This document shows, in pieces, positions 51,405 through 59,587 of a stretch of 64,000 bases of DNA. The stretch's first letter is position 1. Each line of letters begins with the position of its first letter. Both the position numbers and the translations under genes were made by a program. Source of the stretch: Lysinibacillus sp. JNUCC-52 (GTDB taxonomy: Bacteria > Bacillota > Bacilli > Bacillales_A > Planococcaceae); contig NZ_CP065546.1 of assembly GCF_015999545.1 (NCBI RefSeq), positions 2,409,501-2,473,500 of the forward strand. Reading direction: 5' to 3'. Under the pieces are notes generated by a model. That model saw only the letters and a list, made by a program, of their open reading frames with translations. It was not told the origin of the DNA and searched no databases.

Positions 51405-52913
51405 TTATACAGATTTTTTGAAATTTGTTAAAATGGCATCTAAGTCTCCTACTACCTTTTCAAAAACATCAATTTTTGTATGCAGTAATGCCAAAATATC
51501 CTTTTCAATCGTATCTTCTACCGCAAGATTATAAATATGGACATCATGCTCTTGTCCTAAACGGTGAACACGACCTATGCGTTGCTCAAGCTTCATTGGA
51601 TTCCAAGGCAAATCGTAGTTAATTACATGATGGCAAAATTGAAGGTTAATCCCTTCGCCCCCTGCCTCTGTTGCAATTAATACTTGCGCTTTTTCCTTAA
51701 ATATATGCTTCATGTAATCCCGCTTGTTTTTATTAAACTTCCCATTAAATAAAACACTCGTTATGCCATGTGAATGTAAATACCACTGTAAATAAATTTG
51801 AGTTGCACGATATTCAGTAAAAATAATGACTTTATCTTTAGCCTGTTCAATAATCTCTAGCGTCTTCTCAGCTTTAGAATTCACTTCTAATGACATAACT
51901 TTTGCAAGAATTGCTTCTAGCTCCTCGCGTTCTGAACTATTTTCAAGCATTTTGGACAGCGTTAAAGCTGTTGCCTCTTTGCTGCTACACATTTCTTTTT
52001 GCAATGTAATTAATGAGAAGGAGCCTGTTGAGGTAAGCGAGCCAAGCAAATGATAAACTTCCATTTCCTCAGGGCTAAATTGAATAGGCACTATTTGAAC
52101 GCGTCGACTAGTCCATTCGATGCCCGTGTCCTCTCTTCGATTCCTTACCATGACCTGATTGACTAGTTCTTTTAAATAGTCATCGTGTTGTAAATCATGC
52201 TTACTTGCTGAAAATGCAGATTGGAACGTCTCATAATTGCCAAGATGACCTGGCTTCAGTAGCGAAATCAGATAATAAAGCTCAAAAACATCATTTTGAA
52301 TCGGCGTTGCGGTTAATAATAAGCAAAACTTCTTCTTTAATCCTTGTACAAATTCGTAAATTTGTGTTTTATGATTTTTTAATTTATGTGCCTCATCAAT
52401 AATAATCATGTCATAATTTTGCGCATAAATTAATTCTTTATGTGGGCTTTTTTTTGCCGTATCCATGCTCATAATAACAATATCGTAACGCTCAATCGGG
52501 CAATTTTTTTTATACGCAATAGCTGGAATATGAAATTTTTGATTTAATTCTTCAATCCATTGATTAATAAGAGATGCAGGTGCTAAAATCAGCGCTTTTT
52601 TCACTAGCCCTCGTATCATGTATTCCTTTAGTATTAAGCCAGCTTCAATTGTTTTCCCTAGCCCCACCTCATCTGCAAGTATCGCTTTCCCATTCATTCG
52701 TTCTATAACGGTTTGCGCTGCTTCTAGCTGATGGGCAAGTGGTGTTAGCTTTGGTAAAAACTTTGTTGCTTGTAAACCTGTAAATTCCGGAATTAAATTC
52801 ATTTTCACAATTTCATAGTTCGTTTTGTACAAAGTCCAACTATGCCATTTTTCATCGTTTTCCAGCCTATTTATCAATCCTTCTTGCCAATCGGACGACC
52901 TCTCCACAATCAT
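51405..52913 (-). CDS. yqhH: SNF2-family DEAH helicase YqhH
   Basis: A ~502-residue SNF2/Rad54-like ATPase with Walker A ILADEVGLGKTIEAG, the DEAH box in IIIDEAHKLKNHKT, LLTATPIQN, and motifs V/VI TEAGGEGINLQF and EQRIGRVHRLGQ. It remodels protein-nucleic acid complexes; the specific role in Bacillus is unknown. Slightly shorter at the C-terminus than the 557-residue B. subtilis protein. In B. subtilis, gcvT with its glycine riboswitch lies on the other side; here repeats and an IS remnant lie there instead. Start ATG 52913 after GAGGTGAT; GTG 52922 overlaps the site. Confidence 0.9.
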   Translation of the reverse strand: MIVERSSDWQEGLINRLENDEKWHSWTLYKTNYEIVKMNLIPEFTGLQATKFLPKLTPLAHQLEAAQTVIERMNGKAILADEVGLGKTIEAGLILKEYMIRGLVKKALILAPASLINQWIEELNQKFHIPAIAYKKNCPIERYDIVIMSMDTAKKSPHKELIYAQNYDMIIIDEAHKLKNHKTQIYEFVQGLKKKFCLLLTATPIQNDVFELYYLISLLKPGHLGNYETFQSAFSASKHDLQHDDYLKELVNQVMVRNRREDTGIEWTSRRVQIVPIQFSPEEMEVYHLLGSLTSTGSFSLITLQKEMCSSKEATALTLSKMLENSSEREELEAILAKVMSLEVNSKAEKTLEIIEQAKDKVIIFTEYRATQIYLQWYLHSHGITSVLFNGKFNKNKRDYMKHIFKEKAQVLIATEAGGEGINLQFCHHVINYDLPWNPMKLEQRIGRVHRLGQEHDVHIYNLAVEDTIEKDILALLHTKIDVFEKVVGDLDAILTNFKKSV

Positions 52914-53212
52914 GATCATCACCTCATGCTATTATTTCTAAATTAGGTTGTCCAAAAAAGAAAAAGCTATGTTAGATTTTACTCATGAAAAAATATACAT
53001 ATTTTAAGTGACATGCACATGACTTGTTCAAATAATTTAATTCGAGAAATAATTTCGGGACATTGATTAAGATTTAGCTAAAGAGGATTTAATGATTAAA
53101 ACGAAGCATAATAATATCCAAGCTATATAGGATAATAGAAGACGTTTGTTTTTATAAAAGATTTTCGCATAGTATTGAATTATAAAAAGAGAAGGCTTTT
53201 ATGCCTTCTCCC

Positions 53213-53262
53213 AGACTGTAGACAAACTCGAAATTTTTCGAGTTTGCCTACAGTCTTTTTTC
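53213..53262 (+). terminator. CTGTAGA-type terminator hairpin
   Basis: AGACTGTAG-CAAACTCGAAA and TTTCGAGTTTG-CTACAGTCT arms followed by TTTTT; a relative of the hairpin at 48359, and again located just upstream of a long palindrome. Confidence 0.8.
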
Positions 53263-53292
53263 ATTTTAAAATAAAAATAGATGTCTACTGCC

Positions 53293-53424
53293 GTTGATTT
53301 CCGCTACGTTCGGGCGCTTTCCGCGGGCACACACGTAAGCCGCAACCCTCGCTAACGCGCGGTTTGTTGCGTCTTACGTTCTGTGCTTTCCCGCAGGAGT
53401 CGCCCGCCCTTCGCTCCAATCAAC
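53293..53424. repeat. Long palindrome, full copy
   Basis: Outer arms GTTGATT and AATCAAC, then GGGCGCTTTCCGCGGGCACA...TGTGCTTTCCCGCAGGAGTC and an inner CGTAAGCCGCAACC/GGTTTGTTGCGTCTTACG stem. Confidence 0.9.
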
Positions 53425-53483
53425 TTGATATGAATTGCTATCAATCAACTATAAATAAAATAATCTATTTGAGGTGATGGAAA

Positions 53484-53860
53484 ATGATGTCGAAAAATCA
53501 AATCAATGAACGTGACCAATTAGAAATTCTGACAATTGACCAATTGGTGCCACAAGACCATTTAGTTCGAAAACTAGAGGCAGCGATTGATTTTTCGTTT
53601 ATCTATCCATTAGTGGAAAACCTCTATTCATCTATAGGACGTCCAAGTATTGACACCGTTGTTCTCTTTAAAATGACCTTTATTCAATACGTTTTTGGTA
53701 TTCGCTCTATGCGTCAAACTATCAAAGAAATTGAAACGAATATGGCCTATCGCTGGTTTTTAGGTTTTGGCTTCCATACAGAAGTTCCTCACTTCTCTAC
53801 CTTCGGTAAAAATTATGCACGACGCTTCCAAGCTATTCTTAATCCCTTTTGTCGACAAGC
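53484..53860 (+). pseudogene. IS1182-family transposase remnant (N-terminal third)
   Basis: The first ~120 codons encode an IS1182-type transposase N-terminus: DQLVPQDHLVRKLEAAIDFSF, GRPSIDTVVLFKMTFIQYVFGIRSMRQTIKEIETN and RWFLGFGFHTEVPHFSTFGKNYARRF. The frame then loses similarity and runs into the 3' end of the convergent cyclase gene, so the catalytic domain and the right end are deleted. GAGGTGATGG precedes ATG 53484. The deletion end coincides with a second copy of the GAGAAGGCTTTTATGCC motif at 53864. Confidence 0.88.
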
Positions 53861-53863
53861 TGA

Positions 53864-53886
53864 GAGAAGGCTTTTATGCCTTCTCC
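53864..53886. repeat. Self-complementary GAGAAGGCTTTTATGCCTTC motif, second copy
   Basis: The 24-bp sequence starting AGAGAAGGCTTTTATGCC is identical to that at 53188-53211 and forms an 9-bp hairpin. It lies between the IS remnant and the cyclase stop codon (53901) and may help terminate the catabolic operon. Confidence 0.85.
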
Positions 53887-53900
53887 TTCTACTATTCACG

Positions 53901-54581
53901 TTACTTCACATATGCGACAGCTCTTACTGGCGATGCAGTTGAGTTTTTCAATTTAAGCGGCAGTGCCATAAAAGTAAAACGGTCATTTAAAGGTAACTGT
54001 TCAAGGTTAACTAGGTTTTCTACTATATAAATAGGAACACTTAGCAGCTTTAAATGTACTTCACGTTTCATATTGTCATGAACATCTATATTCGCTAAAT
54101 CAAGACCGATGCATTTAACTTGCTTATCAAATAACCAATCACCTGCACAAGTTGCAAATGCATGCTCTTCAAAAAAGTCTCCTTGACCCCACTTTGCAGT
54201 GCGTGTTCTTACTAACACAATATCACCTTGCTGAACAGTAATTCCTTGTCTTTGCTCAGCCTGTGAAAGCATCTCTGCTGTAACAGGTTCAAATGGATCT
54301 TTGAAAGAGGAAACATCAAGTAAGACAGCATCTCCATATGTTTTTGTTAAATCCATTTCAGCAGTAGATTCCCCACCTCTTATAAAGTGAAGAGGTGCAT
54401 CAATATGTGTTCCACTATGATCAGACATACGTAAAAAGCGAGATTCAAATCCTTCACATGGAGCTACGTAGCGATGACCAGAATTATCAAAAGTGGATTC
54501 TTCTTGTATCGCAATCGGTGGATGTGATGTGTAAGAAACTAAACCATCATAAATTTCTAATGTTAAATCAATAATTTTCAT
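53901..54581 (-). CDS. Cyclase-family (KynB-like) metal-dependent hydrolase
   Basis: A 226-residue protein with the HSGTHIDAPLHF metal/active-site motif near residue 54 and KQVKCIGLDLANID later, typical of the cyclase family that includes kynurenine formamidase and isatin hydrolase. It likely hydrolyses an amide, ester or cyclic compound in this catabolic operon. The start (54581) is directly adjacent to the dehydrogenase stop (54582). It is the last gene of the operon. Confidence 0.88.
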   Translation of the reverse strand: MKIIDLTLEIYDGLVSYTSHPPIAIQEESTFDNSGHRYVAPCEGFESRFLRMSDHSGTHIDAPLHFIRGGESTAEMDLTKTYGDAVLLDVSSFKDPFEPVTAEMLSQAEQRQGITVQQGDIVLVRTRTAKWGQGDFFEEHAFATCAGDWLFDKQVKCIGLDLANIDVHDNMKREVHLKLLSVPIYIVENLVNLEQLPLNDRFTFMALPLKLKNSTASPVRAVAYVK

Positions 54582-55646
54582 TTAAATTTCCTCCTTAAAC
54601 TGAATCACAACTTTGCCATTTACTTTATTAAGGGCACTTTCAAAACCATCAAGACTATCTTTAAATGGAACAGTGTGTGCGATTAACTTATTAAATGGAT
54701 AGTTTGCATCTGCAGCCATTTGTAAAACCGCTTCATAATTAGCTTGTGTAATGCCATAACTGCCTTTTATCATTATTTCACCACGTACAATTTGATCCAT
54801 TGGCACAGCAAACTCAGCAGAATTGATGCCGACTAATACAAGCTGTCCACCACGTTTAAGTAAACGAAGTGCCTCTTTCGGAATAGCTGGATGACCAGAG
54901 CAGTCAATGATAGCATCATAGCCTGCAAAATTATCGTGAATCAGCTCCTCCGTAGAAACAAATGTTGCATGTACTCCGATCTCTTTTGCTAAATGCAAAC
55001 GATTTTCATCTTGTGGAACTCCCAGCATATGTGTTTCTTGATTACCCGCTCCTACTAATATAGCTGCTACCCCTAATCCTATCGGTCCAGGTCCAATTAC
55101 TAAAATCGCCTTGTTCTTATAATCAGGTACTTTTAAAACGGCTGTATAACTAACTGCTAGTGCTTCCGAAATAGCTGCTACTTCATCACTTACTGCATCG
55201 TCAATGACAATAATATTATTTACATCAACTACCATATACTGTGCCATGCCACCAGCCTCACGGAATCCATATCGCAGTGCCTCCGTCGGTGTTTTGATTA
55301 ATTTATAGTCATTAAAATCACAGCAATTCGTTTCACCACGTTGACAATAATCACATACCCCACAGCTTTTATATGGATTAATGACCACTCTCTTATTTAA
55401 AAGGGATTTATTACCAGAATCCCCCATAGCTATTACTGTTCCCGTTACTTCATGCCCTAGCACAAGGGGGTAAGTGACCCAGTCATAGCCACCATGCCCG
55501 TCATACATATGCAAATCACTTCCACAAATCCCAACGGCACTTACTTTCAATAAACATTCATTACTATTTAATTCAGGAACAGAATAAGTTTTAAATTGAA
55601 CATCCTTTTTCTTTGCTGAACACTTTACTAATGCTGTATATTCCAT
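54582..55646 (-). CDS. Zinc-dependent medium-chain alcohol dehydrogenase
   Basis: A 354-residue MDR alcohol dehydrogenase: catalytic Zn ligands in CGSDLHMYDG and LGHEVTG, the four-Cys structural zinc in KSCGVCDYCQRGETNCC, and the NAD-binding VIGPGPIGLGVAA. It oxidises a secondary alcohol or polyol to a ketone. The ATG at 55646 (MEYTALVKC) is preceded by AGGAG 11 nt away; GTG 55649 and TTG 55652 are possible alternatives. Middle gene of the minus-strand catabolic operon. Confidence 0.9.
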   Translation of the reverse strand: MEYTALVKCSAKKKDVQFKTYSVPELNSNECLLKVSAVGICGSDLHMYDGHGGYDWVTYPLVLGHEVTGTVIAMGDSGNKSLLNKRVVINPYKSCGVCDYCQRGETNCCDFNDYKLIKTPTEALRYGFREAGGMAQYMVVDVNNIIVIDDAVSDEVAAISEALAVSYTAVLKVPDYKNKAILVIGPGPIGLGVAAILVGAGNQETHMLGVPQDENRLHLAKEIGVHATFVSTEELIHDNFAGYDAIIDCSGHPAIPKEALRLLKRGGQLVLVGINSAEFAVPMDQIVRGEIMIKGSYGITQANYEAVLQMAADANYPFNKLIAHTVPFKDSLDGFESALNKVNGKVVIQFKEEI

Positions 55647-55697
55647 CACCAATTCGACTCCTATTCTCATTTCATATTTACTGCTTTTATTGGATCG

Positions 55698-56561
55698 CTA
55701 CTGAACTAATTTAATAATATCTATTAGGATTTTTTCTTTTTCGGCTAAATATTGTTGTTTATCGATAGATGACCAATCATAGAAGCCCTGATTGGTTTTC
55801 ATACCATATTGTTTGGCTTCTATTTTTGCATGATGTATTGCAAGTGGTTTCGTACCATTCTCTAAAGTCGGGTATACATGATCGACAATGGCATAATGTG
55901 TATCTAAACCATTAATATCCCGTTGCTCAAGTGGTCCTGTATGAGCTAATCGTACACCAAGGCTCATTTTAGCAATAAAGTCGAGCTCTTCAGCAGTTAC
56001 AATTCCTTTTTCAACTAAAGACATCGCTTCTCTTGCAAGTGCACTTTGTAGTCTGTTTGCTACAAAGCCCTCAATTTCCCGTTTTAACAAAATAGGCTTT
56101 TTACAAACACCCTGTAAAAATTCCATAGTAGCATTTGCCCGTTCCTGGGCTGTATAAGCGCTAGGTACCACTTCTATTAAAGGGGTAATATGTGCGGGAG
56201 AAAAGAAATGCGTCCCGATTAAGCGTTCTTTATGCAACATATTCACTGCAATATCGCTAATTAAATAACTCGAAGTATTGGTACAAAACGTAACTTCTCT
56301 TCCATAAAATGAATCCAGTTGTTCAAATAAAGATTGCTTAGCCTGTAAATTTTCAACAATTGCTTCAAAAACAAATGATAAATCATCAATTTGTTCTAGT
56401 TGCTGTAAAAAAGTAATTTGGTGTAAATCAGATTGCTGCTTCAATTGCTGTAATCTTTCCATATTAGGCTCATATAAATAAACATCCACGTTATATTGCA
56501 CAAAATATTTCGCGATAGCCGAGCCCATAAAGCCTCCGCCTATTATCAGTACTTTTTGCAT
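55698..56561 (-). CDS. 3-Hydroxyacyl-CoA dehydrogenase family
   Basis: A 287-residue HADH-type enzyme with the dinucleotide loop LIIGGGFMGSAIAKYF, catalytic His region in GTHFFSPAHITPLIEVV, and the C-terminal-domain EGFVANRLQSALAREAM. It is of the single-domain pair size seen in 3-hydroxybutyryl-CoA and carnitine dehydrogenases. Its role would be NAD-dependent oxidation of a 3-hydroxy acid or acyl-CoA. ATG 56561 follows GAAGGAG; an upstream frame to 56627 overlaps the previous gene. Start lies 17 bp after that gene's stop. Confidence 0.88.
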   Translation of the reverse strand: MQKVLIIGGGFMGSAIAKYFVQYNVDVYLYEPNMERLQQLKQQSDLHQITFLQQLEQIDDLSFVFEAIVENLQAKQSLFEQLDSFYGREVTFCTNTSSYLISDIAVNMLHKERLIGTHFFSPAHITPLIEVVPSAYTAQERANATMEFLQGVCKKPILLKREIEGFVANRLQSALAREAMSLVEKGIVTAEELDFIAKMSLGVRLAHTGPLEQRDINGLDTHYAIVDHVYPTLENGTKPLAIHHAKIEAKQYGMKTNQGFYDWSSIDKQQYLAEKEKILIDIIKLVQ

Positions 56562-56577
56562 TGTTAGTTCTCCTTCG

Positions 56578-57207
56578 TTAGGCTTTACTTTCTTTATCAT
56601 TCCATAAAGCTTTGATGCCAACCGCATAAATACATATTGCTTTTACTTCATCTAAAATATCGACACTCGCACCGAGTGAAATGGCATTTGTTTTATGAAT
56701 CAAAATGCCTTTTTCATAGCCATCGCAAACGTTTATAGCATACAGCAATAATTCCTTCAGTAATCTAGATACTGCACCATCTCGTAAAGATGTTGTACGC
56801 AAGTTGCTATATGTTAGTAAAATGTCTGGTGCATAATCTACTAAATATTGAATCCATGTTGGTAATACATCGAACTCTCTTTGATAATAGTCAATACATT
56901 CCTGCTGGGAGGAAAATGCATCAACCTCTTTGCCAATTTTAGTGGCCTGAGCATCACCTGATAGCTGAATTGCATAGGTGATAGCTTCTATTCCAGATAA
57001 CCAAGTTGGAATACCTCTAGAAATAATAGCTGATGCAATTAGTTCTGCCATTTCTGTGACAGCATTGCCCTCTTCCACTGCTTGCTTTACGAAATAAAGC
57101 ATTTGTTTTTCCTCACGTCTTGCTGCAAATAATCCTACAAGTAACAATGTTTTTTCTTTTCTTGTTAAAGCCCCTTCTGTTAGAAGTGCTTGATACATGC
57201 TGGACAT
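56578..57207 (-). CDS. Carboxymuconolactone decarboxylase-family protein (permuted domain order)
   Basis: A 209-residue protein with two CMD/AhpD-like helical halves. The first half (KEKTLLLVGLFAARRE, EMAELIASAIISRGIPTWL) resembles the C-terminal half of the product at 62122, and the second half (EFDVLPTWIQYLVDYAPDIL, RLLKELLLYAINVCDGYEKG) resembles that protein's N-terminal half, so the two are circularly permuted. No AhpD-type CxxC pair is visible. It is the first gene of the minus-strand operon, preceded by repeats at 57239. Confidence 0.8.
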   Translation of the reverse strand: MSSMYQALLTEGALTRKEKTLLLVGLFAARREEKQMLYFVKQAVEEGNAVTEMAELIASAIISRGIPTWLSGIEAITYAIQLSGDAQATKIGKEVDAFSSQQECIDYYQREFDVLPTWIQYLVDYAPDILLTYSNLRTTSLRDGAVSRLLKELLLYAINVCDGYEKGILIHKTNAISLGASVDILDEVKAICIYAVGIKALWNDKESKA

Positions 57208-57248
57208 TTATATTTCCCCCTCAGGTACTGGCTATTTGACATATGTCG

Positions 57249-57368
57249 CTGTCCGCTACGGCGGGTGCTTTCCGTGGGCACACCGTAAGCCGCAACCCTC
57301 GCTACGCGCGGTCTGTTGCGTCTTACGTTTTGTGCGTTCCCGCAGGAGTCACCGCCTTCGCTCCCATC
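57249..57368. repeat. Long palindrome, full copy, upstream of CMD gene
   Basis: TGTCCGCTACGGCGGGTGC..GGGCACACCGTAAGCCGCAACC and GGTCTGTTGCGTCTTACG..CCCGCAGGAGTCACCGCC arms. It begins 42 bp upstream of the CMD start codon, within the span separating the permease gene from the rest of the cluster. Confidence 0.9.
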
Positions 57369-57495
57369 ATCTAGTGCTATCTGCAAATTTTTATCTAGGC
57401 AAAAGAAAGATTAGCTAGGTTCTTCTTCATAATTAATAGTAAAAATTCACGAACATCTTTACTTCTATTATAAATATTTTAGTTTTGTCCCATGT

Positions 57496-57533
57496 GTCGT
57501 CGCTGTCCGCTACGGGCGGGTGCTTTCCGCGGG
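57496..57533. repeat. Left half of the palindrome, broken
   Basis: TCGTCGCTGTCCGCTACGGG then GCGGGTGCTTTCCGCGGG match the left arm only, after which the 21-bp minisatellite begins. Confidence 0.8.
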
Positions 57534-57539
57534 TTTACT

Positions 57540-57640
57540 GGCGATTCACGGGCTTCCATCGGCGATTTCCACTATCTTATCGGCGATCCACGGGCTTCCA
57601 TCGGCGATTTCCACTGTCTTATCGGCGATTTACGAACTTC
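57540..57640. repeat. 21-bp minisatellite, five units alternating A/B
   Basis: Units start GGCGAT at 57540, 57561, 57582, 57603 and 57624. A-type: GGCGATTCACGGGCTTCCAT(C); B-type: GGCGATTTCCACTATCTTAT(C). The order is A-B-A-B-A. All frames are open because 21 is a multiple of 3, producing spurious reading frames. Confidence 0.9.
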
Positions 57641-57646
57641 TTTCAA

Positions 57647-57760
57647 TGCAAAAAATTCGCTCACTTTCTGTGGAGGAACCGCAACCCTCCCAAATGCTAA
57701 AGCATCTGCGGAGGCTCGCTTGGCTCGCTTTCCCACAGAAGTTTAGCGAATTTTTTGCTG
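57647..57760. repeat. Second type of palindrome: GCAAAAAATTCGCT arms
   Basis: GCAAAAAATTCGCT and AGCGAATTTTTTGC are perfect arms, with inner TTCTGTGG/CCACAGAA and a core containing GGAACCGCAACCCTCC. It lies immediately downstream of the AtoE stop side and may be its terminator. Confidence 0.8.
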
Positions 57761-57788
57761 AAATCCTATAACCTTAACTCATCATTTT

Positions 57789-59120
57789 CTAAAGTAAATA
57801 TGACCAAGCTAACATTGCTATAATGTAAATAACACCTACGAAGAACATAATCATAACTAGGAAGCCCATAATATCTTTTAACTTCAAGCGAGAAAGTGCC
57901 AGTGCTGGTAAAATCCAGAATGGTTGTACTAAATCGTTCCAAGCATTCCCTAACATAACGGACATTGATGTTTCTGATAAGGATGCGCCTAATTCTTTTG
58001 CTGCCTCAATCATAAATGGACCTTGTACTGTCCAGTGTCCTCCTGCAGATGGTGCAAAGAAGTTAATGAAGAAGGAACTAATTAATCCCCAGAAAGGAAG
58101 TGTTTGTTCGTTTGATAGGTCAACGAATATTTTAGCAATAGTGTCCACTAAACCAGAAGCTGCCATGATCGCCATAATCCCCGCGTAGAACGGAAATTGC
58201 AGTATAATTCCTGAAATAGTTTTAACCCCATCAGCTAAGTGCTCAACATAACGGGCAGGCGTGCCTAGTAAAATAATTCCTAAGAATAAAATAATAAAGT
58301 TTAAAATATTTAAGTTTAATGAATTCCCTTTTGTGAAATAGATTACAATATAAATCAGCCCTAACGCACCAATTGCGTAAGCTAGAATGCGGCTGTTATT
58401 TAATTTATTCGCTAATGTATTGTCTTCCAAAAGGTTTAATTTTGCCTTTGGTTGGTCTGCATATAATGCGGGATCAATCTCCACAACATTTTTAGGATCT
58501 TTTGGATGCAGCATTGCATTAAATAGCGGTAATGTAATTAATAAAACAATTGTTGTAATAATCATTGGTAAGCTAAAAATTGTTTCTGATAATGTAACTA
58601 AACCCATGGCACCTTCTAAGAAGTGACCAGGCGTTGAAATTAAAATCGGAATAGAAGCAGATATACCTAATCCATAGAAAGTGAATCCAGAATAGGCAGC
58701 TGCAATAATTAGCGGATAATGGACCCCTTTAACTTTTAACGCTAATTTTTTCGCGATAATCCCACCAATTACTAAACCAAATCCCCAGTTTAAATAACTA
58801 CCGATACCTCCAACAAGTGTTGCCACAATAATTGCCATTTTTGGTGTATGAACCATACTAGCAATTTTATTTAATAACTTATCTGTTATAGGTGCTGTAG
58901 CTAATACATAACCCATTGCAAGAATGACAGCCATTTGTGTTGTAAAGGCTAGTAAATCCCAAAAGCCACCACCCCAGGCAGTTGTTAGATCCATAAAACT
59001 AATATCTTCAACTATTAGAGCCAATACAAACGTTAATAATGTAAGTCCAATTGCAAATACAAATGGGTCTGGTAAATATTTTTTCATTACATTTGTGAAA
59101 AAATTCGTTAACTTTTCCAT
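57789..59120 (-). CDS. AtoE-family short-chain fatty acid permease (copy 2)
   Basis: A 443-residue paralogue of the permease at 45506: MKKYLPDPFVFAIGLTLLTF, GFGLVIGGIIAKKLAL, and FFAPSAGGHWTVQGPFM with Ala-Gly-Gly in place of Gly-Gly-Gly. It imports a short-chain acid for the cluster. About 12 helices, and ATG 59120 after AAGGGGGAAATTG. It is monocistronic and separated from the CMD gene by 580 bp of repeats, though all these genes lie on the same strand. Confidence 0.9.
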   Translation of the reverse strand: MEKLTNFFTNVMKKYLPDPFVFAIGLTLLTFVLALIVEDISFMDLTTAWGGGFWDLLAFTTQMAVILAMGYVLATAPITDKLLNKIASMVHTPKMAIIVATLVGGIGSYLNWGFGLVIGGIIAKKLALKVKGVHYPLIIAAAYSGFTFYGLGISASIPILISTPGHFLEGAMGLVTLSETIFSLPMIITTIVLLITLPLFNAMLHPKDPKNVVEIDPALYADQPKAKLNLLEDNTLANKLNNSRILAYAIGALGLIYIVIYFTKGNSLNLNILNFIILFLGIILLGTPARYVEHLADGVKTISGIILQFPFYAGIMAIMAASGLVDTIAKIFVDLSNEQTLPFWGLISSFFINFFAPSAGGHWTVQGPFMIEAAKELGASLSETSMSVMLGNAWNDLVQPFWILPALALSRLKLKDIMGFLVMIMFFVGVIYIIAMLAWSYLL

Positions 59121-59228
59121 ACAATTTCCCCCTTGATGTGTTCTCCTAAGTAATTTTTGGAATTAGCTCTTTAACGTGTAAACATGATAAAATAAAATCA
59201 CAATCTTTACATGTTGGAGGGCATTTTC

Positions 59229-59555
59229 TTGCAAAAATTAACTAGTATTTTAGTGACCGCTTATGCTAAGGCACCCCAAGGCACGTCTATGTACGAGATG
59301 TACAAACATGCCGGCATTGTGTTAGAAATCGATCAACAAAGTCATAAAATTATTGATGCAGAATTTACATTTGTTACTGATCTTGCTCAAGATTTCTTTA
59401 AACGAATGTTAATTGGCTTTGATCTTACCGCCAATATTGATGAATTAATTGCTCGTGTAGATGAGCACTATTATGCTCCATCAAGTGGATCAGTCGTAGT
59501 AGCTCTAAAGTCTGCGCAAAAAAGATATCTTGAAAAAATTCAAAAAGATAGCTAA
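59229..59555 (+). CDS. DUF3870 family protein
   Basis: The 108-residue product has the DUF3870 pattern: TSILVTAYAKAPQGTSMYEMYK near the N-terminus, DAEFTFVTDLAQDFFKRML, and a final SSGSVVVALKSAQKRYLEK. Family members are usually encoded beside fatty-acid or ketoacid catabolic genes; function is unknown. TTG 59229 is chosen because GGAGG lies 8 nt upstream. It is divergent from the permease and convergent with the thiolase. Confidence 0.8.
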   Translation: MQKLTSILVTAYAKAPQGTSMYEMYKHAGIVLEIDQQSHKIIDAEFTFVTDLAQDFFKRMLIGFDLTANIDELIARVDEHYYAPSSGSVVVALKSAQKRYLEKIQKDS

Positions 59556-59562
59556 GTATTTT

Positions 59563-59583
59563 CACCGAGTCATGTACTCGGTG
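59563..59583. terminator. Terminator
   Basis: CACCGAGT and ACTCGGTG arms around CATGT; between convergent DUF3870 and thiolase genes. Confidence 0.6.
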
Positions 59584-59587
59584 TTCA

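Larger units (their letters stand above)
52914..53483. other. Intergenic region: hairpins and palindrome, no gene
   Basis: Contains GAGAAGGCTTTTATGCCTTCTC (53189, self-complementary, recurs at 53864), the terminator hairpin at 53213, and a long palindrome at 53293-53424. No glycine riboswitch or gcvT sequence is visible in 52922-53180, which is AT-rich and otherwise featureless. Confidence 0.7.

Noticed and set aside
52922-53180. Glycine riboswitch beside yqhH
   Set aside because: Expected from Bacillus subtilis synteny, but none of the conserved GGAGA/ACCG-type aptamer elements is visible.
57485-57771. Overlapping 71-84 codon frames with repeated FHRRFPLSYRR peptides
   Set aside because: They arise from the 21-bp minisatellite, which leaves all frames open; no start signal.
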